64,000 nucleotides of DNA from Thalassospira lucentensis MCCC 1A00383 = DSM 14000 (lineage in GTDB: Bacteria > Pseudomonadota > Alphaproteobacteria > Rhodospirillales > Thalassospiraceae), in contig NZ_ATWN01000001.1 in assembly GCF_000421265.1 (NCBI RefSeq), positions 682,001 through 746,000 of the forward strand. The letters run 5' to 3'. The translations under genes were made by a program, and so were the position numbers. Below are positions 34,839 to 43,789 of this stretch, piece after piece. The notes below the pieces were generated by a model. It did no database searches. It was not told the DNA's origin and worked only from the letters and a program-made list of their open reading frames with translations. Numbering within the stretch: position 1 is the first letter of the stretch; every line of letters starts with the position of its first letter.

Positions 34839-36035
34839 TTACCTCTCCACCAAAGCCATCTTATTGTTGAACCAGTTCATAAAGAGCGAGGTCAACAAAG
34901 ACAAACCAAGATAGACCGACATGAAGATCGAGATGGCCTCAATCGCCTGACCTGTCTGGTTCATGGTCGTGTTGGAAACGGAAACCAGATCAGGATACCC
35001 GACGGCAACAGCTAATGAACTGTTTTTGGTCAGGTTAAGATACTGGTTGGTCAAAGGTGGGATGGCAACGCGCATCGACTGCGGCAAGATCACCTTGCGA
35101 AGTGCTACAGAACGTTTGATGCCAAGGCTGTCTGCAGCTTCCCACTGCCCCGACGACACCGCTTGAATCCCCGAACGCACGACTTCTGCAACATAAGTCG
35201 ACGTATAAACCGTCAAGCCGATCAGAACCGCCATGAATTCCGGTGAGATGTTATATCCACCCTGAATGTTAAAGCCCTTGAGGGCTGGCGTGCTGAGCTC
35301 GGTCGGCGCACCACCGATAAGATAGGCCAGGAAGACAAGGCCGACAAAAATACCAATGCCTGTCAACAGCATCGGGAAAGGTTGGCCGGTCGCATCCTGC
35401 CGTTTTGTTGCCCATTTCTTGATGAAGTAAATGGCCACAAACGCGATGATGGCGGCAATACCCATAAGCGTATAGGCGTTATCAGCCAGCGGAACAGGCA
35501 AATACATGCCGCGCGATGTCAGCAAGACGCCCGGCAGCGGTTCCAGTGCATCACGTGGATGCGGGAAGGCGGCAGGTATAAGCGCATACCAGAAGAAAAG
35601 TTGAAGCAAAACCGGGATGTTACGGAATGTCTCGACATAAACAGTTGCCAGTTTGCGAACGATCCAGTTCGACGACAAGCGGGCAATGCCAAAGATGATA
35701 CCAATAATCGTGCAAAGGACGATGCCAAGCACCGAAACTTTCACGGTATTGAGAAGACCGACAATCAGTGCCGACGCATAGTCGCTTTTGGCACTGTAAT
35801 CGATCATGGTCTCACTGATCTCGAAGGATGCTTCAAGATCGAGGAACCCGTAACCGGTAGAGATGTTCTGTTTTTCAAGATTGTGCAGGGTGTTGGACAC
35901 CAGATACCAGCCAGCCAGAATAACAAGGCCGATTGCGATAATCTGATACAAAACCGCACGTACATTCTCGTCGTTCAAATAGTCGACGAGGCTCTTGGAA
36001 CGAACATCCCCCGGGGCATTTTGAGGCTTACTCAT
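34839..36035 (-). CDS. aapQ: General L-amino acid ABC transporter permease AapQ
   Basis: A 398-residue permease with about eight hydrophobic segments; the coupling loop SGIQAVSSGQWEAADSLGI is typical. AapQ is longer than ordinary HisM/Q permeases because of an extended N-terminal region, as here. The start at 36035 (MSKPQNAPGD) follows GAGGGT, while an upstream in-frame start lies within the intercistronic hairpin region. It is separated from aapJ by an intercistronic hairpin (36083-36120). Confidence 0.93.
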   Translation of the reverse strand: MSKPQNAPGDVRSKSLVDYLNDENVRAVLYQIIAIGLVILAGWYLVSNTLHNLEKQNISTGYGFLDLEASFEISETMIDYSAKSDYASALIVGLLNTVKVSVLGIVLCTIIGIIFGIARLSSNWIVRKLATVYVETFRNIPVLLQLFFWYALIPAAFPHPRDALEPLPGVLLTSRGMYLPVPLADNAYTLMGIAAIIAFVAIYFIKKWATKRQDATGQPFPMLLTGIGIFVGLVFLAYLIGGAPTELSTPALKGFNIQGGYNISPEFMAVLIGLTVYTSTYVAEVVRSGIQAVSSGQWEAADSLGIKRSVALRKVILPQSMRVAIPPLTNQYLNLTKNSSLAVAVGYPDLVSVSNTTMNQTGQAIEAISIFMSVYLGLSLLTSLFMNWFNNKMALVER

Positions 36036-36082
36036 ATGACCCTCAGGTGTAGATTGTATCCAATGAATGGGCACCTAACGAA

Positions 36083-36120
36083 AAGCTCCGCCCATGCGTC
36101 AAGGCAGTGGGGCGGAGCTT
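36083..36120 (-). promoter_or_regulatory. Intercistronic stem-loop between aapJ and aapQ
   Basis: AAGCTCCGCCC (36083-36093) and GGGCGGAGCTT (36110-36120) form an 11-bp stem with a 16-base loop, between aapJ stop (36151) and aapQ start (36035). There is no T-run on the minus strand, so partial termination or 3'-end protection of the aapJ message is more likely than full termination. Confidence 0.7.
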
Positions 36121-36150
36121 CGTAGGTTTAGTTAGCCGTTGCTAAGCGAA

Positions 36151-37170
36151 TTAGCGAACTGGCCAAGCATACTGCAGGCCACCATCGGTCCACAGAGCGT
36201 TCAGACCACGCTCAAGGCCCAATTTCGCGGTAACGTTTTTCTCATAGCTTTCGCCATAGTTACCAACCTGTTTGATGATGTTGTATGCCCAAGCTTCATC
36301 AAGACCAAGAGCTTCACCCATCCCTGGTGATACGCCCAGCAGACGCTGGACACCCGGGTTGGTGCTGTTTGCTTTCATGTCGTCAACATTTTCCATGGTG
36401 ACGCCATATTCTTCGGCTTCGATCATGGCAATCAGTGCCCAACGTGCAACGTCCGACCACTGTTCGTCACCTTGGGCAACAACCGGGCCAAGCGGCTCTT
36501 TGGAAATGATTTCCGGCAGAATGGCATAGTCATCGGGGTTTTCAGCCATCTGGGTACGGATCGAAGCAAGGCCCGAAGCATCCGTGGTGTAAACATCGCA
36601 ACGGCCTGAGAAGAAGGCTGCAGTTGCTTCGTTGATGTTTTCGATCACGACCGGCTCAAAGCTCATGCCTTTTGCGCGGAAGTAATCAGCAAGGTTCAGC
36701 TCGGTGGTAGTACCCGGCTCAACACAGACGGTTGCACCGTCAAGCTCGGTCGCGCTAACGCCAAGAGCTTTCGGGATCAGGAAGCCCTGACCGTCATAGT
36801 AGTTGATGCCGACAAAGGTCAGGCCAAGTTTCGCATCACGGGTCGTGGTTGCAGTGGTGTTACGCGACAGGATGTCGATTTCACCAGACTGCAGCGCCGT
36901 GAAACGCTGTGCTGCGGTCAGCGGGGTGTACTGCACACTGTTGGCATCGCCAAGTAACGCTGCTGCGATACCACGGCAAACATCAACGTCGATGCCTTCC
37001 CACTTGCCTTCAGCGTTGGCAGCAGAGAAACCCGGAAGACCGGTGTTCACGCCACACTGAACGAAACCTTTTGCCTTAATACCGTCCAGTACAGCACCGG
37101 CTTGTGCGTTCTGTGCGGCGATGGCTGCAACAGTCATTGCGCCAGCGGCCAGGATCGTTTGAATTTTCAT
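36151..37170 (-). CDS. aapJ: General L-amino acid-binding periplasmic protein
   Basis: A 339-residue family-3 solute-binding protein. The signal peptide (residues 1-24, ending QNAQA) is followed by LDGIKAKGFVQCGVNTGLPG and the family signature GKWEGIDVDVCRGIAAAL. Two cysteines near 37 and 66 are conserved in AapJ proteins. It captures amino acids in the periplasm and delivers them to AapQM. Start at 37170 follows GGGAGC. It is the first gene of aapJQMP. Confidence 0.95.
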   Translation of the reverse strand: MKIQTILAAGAMTVAAIAAQNAQAGAVLDGIKAKGFVQCGVNTGLPGFSAANAEGKWEGIDVDVCRGIAAALLGDANSVQYTPLTAAQRFTALQSGEIDILSRNTTATTTRDAKLGLTFVGINYYDGQGFLIPKALGVSATELDGATVCVEPGTTTELNLADYFRAKGMSFEPVVIENINEATAAFFSGRCDVYTTDASGLASIRTQMAENPDDYAILPEIISKEPLGPVVAQGDEQWSDVARWALIAMIEAEEYGVTMENVDDMKANSTNPGVQRLLGVSPGMGEALGLDEAWAYNIIKQVGNYGESYEKNVTAKLGLERGLNALWTDGGLQYAWPVR

Positions 37171-37668
37171 AAGAAAGAGCTCCCTTATTAGCAAAGCATT
37201 GTTTTTAGCTTTTGTGCCACCCTGAATATGCGTCTCGGCATATCCATCAGTCCAAAACTTAATCGGACAGCCAAAATAAGAAATTTTAGGCCGCCATGTG
37301 TCAAGTATGAAAAGTTTTCAGCCTGCACCCATGCTGTCAAATAAGCAGTAAAATCAGCTGTTTTTGACCACTGGCGATGCTTTAAGTAGGGGCGGTTGAT
37401 GCGTGTAAATTAGTAGAAAGTTGTGTTTTTTCAATCGCTTGATGAATTCATTCATTGAATGTTCGCTAAAGCAGGAAAATGCACGAACTTTTTTTCGTAA
37501 TGTTAACGGCAGTGATTAAAAATATGCCACATCAGGTTCATGATTAAAAAATAAACACTGTTGCGGCGCGGAATCGGAATGCGTGACCGTTCTTTACAAT
37601 CTTTCTCGGATAGCGGGCGCGTCCGCAGACCAAAAGAAACCCCCGCCGGTTAGGGCGGGGGGAAAAAT
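37171..37668. other. Intergenic region upstream of aapJ
   Basis: A 498-base AT-rich interval holding the aap promoter region on the minus strand and, at its far end, the terminator of the acetoacetyl-CoA synthetase gene. A perfect 13-base dyad CATTCATTGAATG (37449-37461) lies about 280 bases upstream of aapJ. I see no clear sigma-54 pair or coding region. Confidence 0.5.
37640..37661 (-). terminator. Terminator of acetoacetyl-CoA synthetase gene
   Basis: CCCCCGCC (37640-37647) and GGCGGGGG (37654-37661) with six-base loop; on the minus strand followed by TTTCTTTT. Confidence 0.85.
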
Positions 37669-39621
37669 TCAGCTTTTCAGTTCACCAAGATTGGAAAATA
37701 ATTCCAGTGCCGTCGGGTTTGCTAGGGCTTCCTGATTTTTAACCGGTCTGCCATGAACCACATCGCGCACGGCAAGCTCGGTTATCTTGCCTGACTTGGT
37801 GCGCGGAATGTCTGCTACGGCAATGACCTTGGCGGGGACATGACGGGGCGTGCAATTGGCCCGTATCTGCTTCTTGATCTTGTCGATAAGTGCGGTATCC
37901 AACACGTTGTTTTCGCGCAGCACAACGAACAGGATCACCCGAACGTCATTATCCCATTCCTGACCAATGACAATCGATTCCTGAATTTCAGGCAGCATTT
38001 CCACCTGTCGGTAAATTTCGGCGGTGCCAATTCGAACGCCACCTGGGTTCAGGGTCGCGTCGGATCTGCCGTAAATCACCATGCCGCCCTCATCATCAAG
38101 TTCGACATAATCGCCGTGACACCAGATGTTCTCGAATTTATCGAAATAGGCGCTGTGATATCGCGATCCATCCGGATCATTCCAGAAACCAACCGGCATC
38201 GATGGGAAGGGTTTGGTGCAGACCAATTCGCCTTTTTCATTGCGAACCGGTTGGCCGTCATCATCAAAAACATCGACAGCAACGCCAAGGGCACGTGTTT
38301 GAATAACCCCGCGCTTAACCGGCAGAACAGGCGAGGCCAGCACAAAGCAGCCAAGGATGTCTGTACCGCCTGAAATCGACGCCAGATGAATGTCATTTTT
38401 AATGTCGCGATAGACATAATCAAAGCTTTCCGGCGCCAATGGCGATCCGGTTGACGTCATCGCACGTACACTTGACAGGTCATGGGTTTCACGCGGTTTA
38501 AGGTCGGCCTTGGCCAGTGCGTCAATATATTTGGCAGACGTCCCAAACAGCGTCATGCGTTCCGCGTCGGCATAGTTAAACAGGATGTTGCCGTTTGGAT
38601 AGAACGGGGAGCCGTCATACAGCAGCAAGGTCGCGCCGGCTGCCAAGCCCGCCATCAGCCAGTTCCACATCATCCAGCCACATGTGGTGAAATAAAACAC
38701 ACGATCACCGGGCGCTACATCACAGTGCAGAACATGTTCTGATACCTGTTTCAAAAGCGTGCCGCCGGTTCCATGCACAATGCATTTCGGTTTGCCGGTC
38801 GTGCCTGACGAAAACATCACATACAGCGGATGGTTGAATGCGACCTGTTCGAAAACGATCGTCTCAGTGCGAAATGGCGCAACGAAATCATCATAGGAAA
38901 TCCCGCCGCGGATCCCGGTGGTGTTGGTGCCATCAAATGCATAAGGAACAATGACAACCTTCTTGAGGCTATCGATACGATCCACAACATCGCGAACCTT
39001 TTCGCGGATGTCATGCTGCTTGCCATTATAATGGTAGCCATCCACCGTGATCATAATCGCCGGTTCGATTTGCCCAAACCGGTCAACCACACCCTGTACG
39101 CCAAAGTCAGGGGAGGCCGATGACCATGTTGCGCCAATGGTCGCGGTTGCTAGCATCGCAACAACGGTTTCGCTCATGTTGGGCATGTAGCCACACACAC
39201 GGTCACCTTTGACAACGCCCTCGGCGCGCAAAGCTTGCGAGAATTTTGAAACCGCGATGTTAAGCTCAGCCCAGGACATGCGCGATTTGACTTTATCTTC
39301 GCCCCAAAACACCAGCGCATCGCTGTCGTCATCACGCACCAGCAGGTTTTCAGCAAAATTCAGCCGCGCATCGGGGAAAAACTGTGCGCCGGGCATCTTG
39401 TTGCCATCAATCAGGATGCGCTCGCCCCAGCTTTCTGCCTTAAGTCCTGTATATTCAATAATGGCAGGCCAGAATGCTTCGATGTCATCAACCGACCAAT
39501 CATATAGGGCTGTGAAGCTCTGCAGGTTGAGCCCATGCTTGTCATTCACCCAGCGGCGGAAGCGGGTGACATTCGCATTTTCGATACGGTCTTTCGCAGG
39601 TTGCCAAAGCAAGTCGCTCAT
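37669..39621 (-). CDS. Acetoacetyl-CoA synthetase
   Basis: A 650-residue acyl-adenylate-forming enzyme of the acetoacetate-CoA ligase family (AacS/AcsA). The AMP-binding motif is MFSSGTTGKPKCIVHGTGG near residue 260; the later motif GRSDATLNPGGVRIGTAEIY and the C-terminal lysine region (RTKSGKITELAVRDVV) are complete. It activates acetoacetate with ATP and CoA, typical of ketone body or PHB-linked carbon use. The start at 39621 (MSDLLWQPAK) follows AGAGGAC; longer in-frame starts are less likely. It has its own promoter and a GntR-type operator upstream and a terminator downstream. Confidence 0.92.
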   Translation of the reverse strand: MSDLLWQPAKDRIENANVTRFRRWVNDKHGLNLQSFTALYDWSVDDIEAFWPAIIEYTGLKAESWGERILIDGNKMPGAQFFPDARLNFAENLLVRDDDSDALVFWGEDKVKSRMSWAELNIAVSKFSQALRAEGVVKGDRVCGYMPNMSETVVAMLATATIGATWSSASPDFGVQGVVDRFGQIEPAIMITVDGYHYNGKQHDIREKVRDVVDRIDSLKKVVIVPYAFDGTNTTGIRGGISYDDFVAPFRTETIVFEQVAFNHPLYVMFSSGTTGKPKCIVHGTGGTLLKQVSEHVLHCDVAPGDRVFYFTTCGWMMWNWLMAGLAAGATLLLYDGSPFYPNGNILFNYADAERMTLFGTSAKYIDALAKADLKPRETHDLSSVRAMTSTGSPLAPESFDYVYRDIKNDIHLASISGGTDILGCFVLASPVLPVKRGVIQTRALGVAVDVFDDDGQPVRNEKGELVCTKPFPSMPVGFWNDPDGSRYHSAYFDKFENIWCHGDYVELDDEGGMVIYGRSDATLNPGGVRIGTAEIYRQVEMLPEIQESIVIGQEWDNDVRVILFVVLRENNVLDTALIDKIKKQIRANCTPRHVPAKVIAVADIPRTKSGKITELAVRDVVHGRPVKNQEALANPTALELFSNLGELKS

Positions 39622-39718
39622 GATGTGTCCTCTGTTTCCTGCCAATGTCTGGTTTTCGGCGCAGCGCATCGTTCGTCTGGCGCTAAATTGGTATCTCGTT
39701 ACCGCTTTTTTACGGCTA

Positions 39719-39747
39719 AAAATATTGCACTTCAAGAACAGTGACAA
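39719..39747 (-). promoter_or_regulatory. Candidate promoter of acetoacetyl-CoA synthetase
   Basis: On the minus strand: -35 TTGTCA (39747-39742), 17-base spacer, -10 TATTTT (39724-39719), about 100 bases before the start codon. Confidence 0.5.
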
Positions 39748-39757
39748 GGAAGTCAAT

Positions 39758-39774
39758 AATTGGTAATACCAATT
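39758..39774. promoter_or_regulatory. PdhR/LldR-type (GntR/FadR subfamily) operator
   Basis: AATTGGT, AAT, ACCAATT is a perfect dyad that matches the ATTGGT-N3-ACCAAT consensus known for PdhR and LldR. It lies just upstream of the candidate -35 of the acetoacetyl-CoA synthetase promoter. A related imperfect site (ATTGGTA then TTACC) lies at 39687-39703. No GntR gene is in the window, so the regulator would be elsewhere. Confidence 0.55.
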
Positions 39775-40043
39775 GTCGAGTATTTTCTAAAGTTATCTAT
39801 TATGTTTCTCTTCTTAGTGTTCTGTTTTTAAATGTATATGAGATGTATTTTTATGATTGAAAATAGTTTAGCGATTGCGGTCTATTATCTGAGGGGATGA
39901 TAATAATATAACCGAAATGGGTGCATTTTTGTTTTTTCATGATTCGCCGCTGCGCCGGTTTCTGGGCAAATACGCAAAATTTCTTGCGCTTGATACAGGG
40001 AGTACTAGGTTGGCGGGGCACCGAGCAAAAAGGGAGAAATGTC

Positions 40044-40574
40044 TTGGCTGGGATTGATGAAAGTCGCGCGTTTGTATCGATTAATATTGCCGTCCTGACA
40101 GTTAGCGACACCCGCACCCAATCCAATGATACATCTGGCGATATTCTTGCCGAACGTATCGTGCAGAAGGGGCATTGTGTCATTGATCGCAAAATCCTGC
40201 CCGATGATCAGGACGGTCTGGTGGCGCAACTCGACGCCTGGTGCGACGCGCCTGATGTTGATGTGATCATCACAACCGGGGGGACCGGTGTGACCGGCCG
40301 TGACGTGACGGTCGAAGCCCATCGCCGGCTGTATGAAAAGGAAATCCCCGGGTTTGGCGAATTGTTCCGTTGGCTTTCGTTTAAAACAATCGGGACCTCA
40401 ACCGTTCAATCGCGCGCAACTGCAGGCGTGTGCCGCGGGACGTATATGTTTGCGCTGCCCGGTTCAACCGGCGCCTGTAAGGATGCGTGGGATGATATTT
40501 TGCAGTATCAACTCGATATCCGTCACCGCCCATGCAATTTCGTTGAATTGATGCCGCGCCTGACCGAAGTTTAA
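40044..40574 (+). CDS. moaB: Molybdenum cofactor biosynthesis protein B
   Basis: A 176-residue MoaB/MogA-fold protein, an enzyme of molybdopterin adenylylation. Typical motifs: [59 protein letters not shown] and [17 protein letters not shown]. The frame has no good ATG. A TTG at 40044 ([16 protein letters not shown] follows) sits eight bases after AGGGAG and gives a protein of the family length. An ATG at 40039 is out of frame and leads to a short ORF. It stands alone here. Confidence 0.9.
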   Translation: MAGIDESRAFVSINIAVLTVSDTRTQSNDTSGDILAERIVQKGHCVIDRKILPDDQDGLVAQLDAWCDAPDVDVIITTGGTGVTGRDVTVEAHRRLYEKEIPGFGELFRWLSFKTIGTSTVQSRATAGVCRGTYMFALPGSTGACKDAWDDILQYQLDIRHRPCNFVELMPRLTEV

Positions 40575-40644
40575 GCCGTCGTCCGTCCCAGTGTTGCGAC
40601 CCCCGTCAGGGTGTTGCATCCCTCCGATCCAAACAGGAAGCCCC

Positions 40645-41424
40645 ATGGAATTCATTACCGACCCGTTCTTTTATGCTGTTGGTATTCCCGCAGTTCTGAT
40701 TGCAGGCGTATCAAAAAGCGGCTTTGGCGGCGGGTTGGGGGTCATGGCCGTTCCCTTGATGGCGCTTGCGGTATCGCCACAGGCCGCCGCGGCCATCATG
40801 TTGCCGATCCTGTGCATGATGGATCTCGCCAATGTCTGGGCCTACCGGAAACGCTGGGATCGTCGCAACATGATCATCCTCGTGCCTGCCGCCCTGGTTG
40901 GCATTCTGATCGGGACCTTAACGTTTAGCTACCTGAGCATTGCGGCGGTAAAACTGATCATTGCCGCAATCGCGATCATCTTTACGCTTGATCACTGGCT
41001 GCGCGGCAAGAATGCCGGCGACACGCCCAAGCCCGCGACATGGGGCAAGGGCACGGTGCTTGGCGGGTTGGCTGGTTTTACCAGCTTTGTCGCCCATGCT
41101 GGTGGGCCGCCCGTGTCGATGTTTTTGCTGCCGCAACGCATGGATAAATCAATCTTTGTCGGAACGACGGTAATGTTCTTTATCGTTGTGAACTACGTCA
41201 AGCTGATCCCATACTGGTTCCTTGGGCAGTTTGATGCATCAAACCTTGGTACGGCGGTTTTATTGATCCCGGTTGCGCTGTTTGGCACATGGCTTGGTCT
41301 TTGGGCACATGACAAGGTCAATGTCGTGGTGTTCTACCGGGTTTGCTACGGCCTGCTTTTTGTGACCGGGCTTAAGCTTTTGTGGGATGGGATAACGCAC
41401 TTCATTTCGGTTGGCGCGGTTTAA
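40645..41424 (+). CDS. TauE/SafE family sulfite/anion exporter
   Basis: A 259-residue inner-membrane protein with about eight hydrophobic segments. The N-terminal repeat FYAVGIPAVLIAGVSKSGFG and its second copy around GLAGFTSFVAHAGGPPVSMF are characteristic of the TauE/SafE (DUF81) family, which exports sulfite, sulfoacetate or related C2 sulfonate products. The substrate is unknown. The start follows AGGAAG. A weak GGACG/CGTCC hairpin follows the stop. No sulfur-metabolism gene is adjacent. Confidence 0.87.
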   Translation: MEFITDPFFYAVGIPAVLIAGVSKSGFGGGLGVMAVPLMALAVSPQAAAAIMLPILCMMDLANVWAYRKRWDRRNMIILVPAALVGILIGTLTFSYLSIAAVKLIIAAIAIIFTLDHWLRGKNAGDTPKPATWGKGTVLGGLAGFTSFVAHAGGPPVSMFLLPQRMDKSIFVGTTVMFFIVVNYVKLIPYWFLGQFDASNLGTAVLLIPVALFGTWLGLWAHDKVNVVVFYRVCYGLLFVTGLKLLWDGITHFISVGAV

Positions 41425-41693
41425 GCAAGGCACCCGATCCGGACGTCTTCGATCGTCCTTGGTCTATACCGGTTTTCAAAGAGAAAATGAACACTTCTGC
41501 GGTTTGGATCGTTCACCTATCCATACGTCGCATATGGTGCTGATCTGACAGCGAATATATCGGTTGTTTACGGTTGGTGATAACTGCATTAAGAGTTTTT
41601 CTGCTGATAAAATAACCAGAAAAAATGGCTGATTAAAATAAACACAAGCCAAAAGCTGGAGGAGACGGGTGTGCATCGAGGAGCTTGGTTTAA

Positions 41694-42714
41694 ATGCCAG
41701 AAAGAATTCTGCAGGTGGCGACGGACATGTCCGGGCAGGCCAATGAAAAAATAACTGAAATCAAGGCCGTTACGCGCGCAACAGCGGACGCTGGCACTGA
41801 ACGCCTTGATCGAGGCGGCCCGGGCCGGTGATGTTGGTCGCGGCTTTGGGGTTGTCGCCAATGAGGTCAAGGATATCTCGCAGCGCGTCACCATAATTAC
41901 CGAAGAGCTTGAGAAAATGTTTCTCGATCTCGCCTTTGATCTTGAACGTACAGCGCAAACCGCGCGCGGGGATCGGTTTGCTGATCTTGCGCGTTATGCG
42001 GTCGAACTGATGGATCGCAATCTGTACGAACGATCCTGTGATGTGCGTTGGTGGGCGACGGATGCGGCCGTGGTCGATGTTTGTGAGCATGCGCATGATG
42101 ATGCGATTGCGGCGCGCGCGTCTGAACGACTGGGCGTGATCCTTGATTCCTATACCGTCTATCTTGATCTTTGGGTTGCCGACCGTGATGGCAATATCAT
42201 CGCCAACGGACGCCCGAATGAGTATCGCCTCAAAGGTGTAAATATCGCAGATCAGAAATGGTTTCAGGATGCGTTGCGTTGTCGCGACGGCGGGCAATAT
42301 GCGGTTGCCGACGTGGCGCGCAACAGTCAACTCCGCGATGCCGCAACTCCGACCTATGCGACGGCTGTGCGCAAGTATGGTGCGGCACATGGCGAGGTTA
42401 TTGGTGTTATGGGGGTATTTTTTGATTGGGAAAGTCAGGCACCCATGATCGTAAAATCATTGAATTTCAATGATGAAGAACGTGAACGTACCCGGGTCTT
42501 GTTGATTGATGTCCATAATCGGATCTTGGCCGCCTCCGATGATAAGGGCGTTCTCACGGAGAAATTTGACCTTAAGGTCGATGATCCGGCAATCGGATCA
42601 TACCTTCTTGAGGACAAATCCCTTGTCGCCTATGCGCTGACCCCCGGCTATGAAACTTATCAGGGGCTTGGTTGGCGCGGTGTTATTGTGCAGGCACCAA
42701 AAGCAGTGAAATAG
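41694..42714 (+). pseudogene. Methyl-accepting chemotaxis-type protein with C-terminal Cache domain, interrupted by a single-base frameshift
   Basis: A first frame from the ATG at 41694 encodes the start of a short signalling hairpin (MPERILQVATDMSGQANEKI, then TEIKAVTRAT). The second frame, read from about 41785, continues it with RTLALNALIEAARAGDVGRG and FGVVANEVKDISQ, then a helical linker and a Cache-like sensor (RNLYERSCDVRWWATDAAV; VYLDLWVADRDGNIIANGRP). The two parts join cleanly if one extra base near 41784 is removed, giving about 339 residues. There is no membrane segment or HAMP domain, so the sensor is C-terminal and cytoplasmic. A ribosome site GAGGAG lies before 41694. It may be a pseudogene, a sequencing error, or a frameshifted but functional gene. 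Confidence 0.8.
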
Positions 42715-42745
42715 CATTCAGCGCACTTTATATGCGACGTTTTAT

Positions 42746-42773
42746 AACAGGCTCCCTTGTTTGGGGGCCTGTT
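42746..42773 (+). terminator. Terminator after the chemoreceptor gene
   Basis: AACAGGC (42746-42752) and GCCTGTT (42767-42773), extended by TCCC/GGGG pairing, followed by TTTTT. Confidence 0.88.
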
Positions 42774-42904
42774 TTTTGTATGTCCTGGTCCTGCACTAGG
42801 AACCACCTGAAATGGTTCATGCTTGTCTAATGCCCGCAAAGGCGATAGCGATATAAGCAGATTATCGATAAATTGTTTTTGATGCGAATGGCGGAGAGCT
42901 TCGA

Positions 42905-43717
42905 TTGGCGCTGATTTTGGCAAAGCTTGCAGTTTCGATTGGCGTGGTGCTGGGCCTGTCGATGCTGGCGGAACGTGCTGGGCCACGTGTGGCCGGTGTC
43001 TTGGCCGGATATCCGTTGGGAACGGCGATCCTGCTGTATTTCATCGGGATCGAGCAGGGGATCGATTTTGCCAGTAAAAGTGCGGTCTATGCCTTTCCCG
43101 GTCTGATCGCGACCTTATCGTTTCTGTATGCGTATTTCTTGGCGTCGCGCCGCTGCACGCAGTTTCCTGTCTTGCCGCAAATCTTGCTGTGCTCGCTATG
43201 CGCCTTTGCCGCTTTTCTTGGGGTGTCCTGGCTGTTCCAACTGACCGAAATGTCCTTGATGCAGGCAGCGATCATTCTGCTGGTGGCGATGTTTGTTGCC
43301 CTTATCCTGTTTCGAAAAATCGAAAATGAAAGCATCCTGAACCGTGTGCGCCTGACAAAAAGCGTTGTGTTGTTGCGCGCTGCTCTGGCGTCACTGATTG
43401 TTTTGATCATTAGTGGCCTTGCCGCATGGATCGGCCCGCGGTGGTCGGGGTTACTGTCGGGGTTCCCGGTAACGCTGTATCCGATCATGCTGATCTTGCA
43501 TTTCACCTATGGCACGGGGCCGGTTCATACCCTGATCCGTAACTTCCCGCGCGGCATGGGGGCTTTGTGGGTGTATATCCTGACCGTGTCGCTGGGCTAT
43601 CCTGTTCTGGGGCTTGAGCTTGGGACGCTGGCGGCGTTTGGCATCGCAACTGTTTATCTGGTCAGTTATTCCACTTTCGTCTGGATGCGACGAAAGTCCG
43701 TGCAAGCATCGGGCTGA
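42905..43717 (+). CDS. Inner membrane protein of unknown function
   Basis: A 270-residue polytopic protein with about nine hydrophobic segments. It appears to contain two related halves: GPRVAGVLAGYPLGTAILLY near residue 26 and GPRWSGLLSGFPVTLYPIML near residue 178 share GPR-x(2)-G-x-L-x-G-(Y/F)-P, which suggests an internal duplication as in small transporters. No specific family can be assigned confidently. The start is a TTG at 42905 after GGAGAG. Confidence 0.75.
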   Translation: MALILAKLAVSIGVVLGLSMLAERAGPRVAGVLAGYPLGTAILLYFIGIEQGIDFASKSAVYAFPGLIATLSFLYAYFLASRRCTQFPVLPQILLCSLCAFAAFLGVSWLFQLTEMSLMQAAIILLVAMFVALILFRKIENESILNRVRLTKSVVLLRAALASLIVLIISGLAAWIGPRWSGLLSGFPVTLYPIMLILHFTYGTGPVHTLIRNFPRGMGALWVYILTVSLGYPVLGLELGTLAAFGIATVYLVSYSTFVWMRRKSVQASG

Positions 43718-43789
43718 TTTCATACCATCACGACCTAAAAGTAAAATAAGGGCCCGTCCCGAAAGGCCACTTCAGGGAGATTACGCTGC

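Larger units (their letters stand above)
39622..40043. other. Intergenic region between acetoacetyl-CoA synthetase and moaB
   Basis: A 422-base AT-rich divergent interval. It holds the promoter and operator of the synthetase gene and presumably the moaB promoter; no coding region is convincing. Confidence 0.5.

Noticed and set aside
37200-37240. A possible sigma-54 promoter (TGGCAC on the minus strand) before aapJ
   Set aside because: The expected TTGC -12 element is not at the right spacing, so the match fails.
37449-37461. CATTCATTGAATG palindrome upstream of aapJ
   Set aside because: Perfect but short and in AT-rich sequence about 280 bases from the gene; not enough to call an operator.
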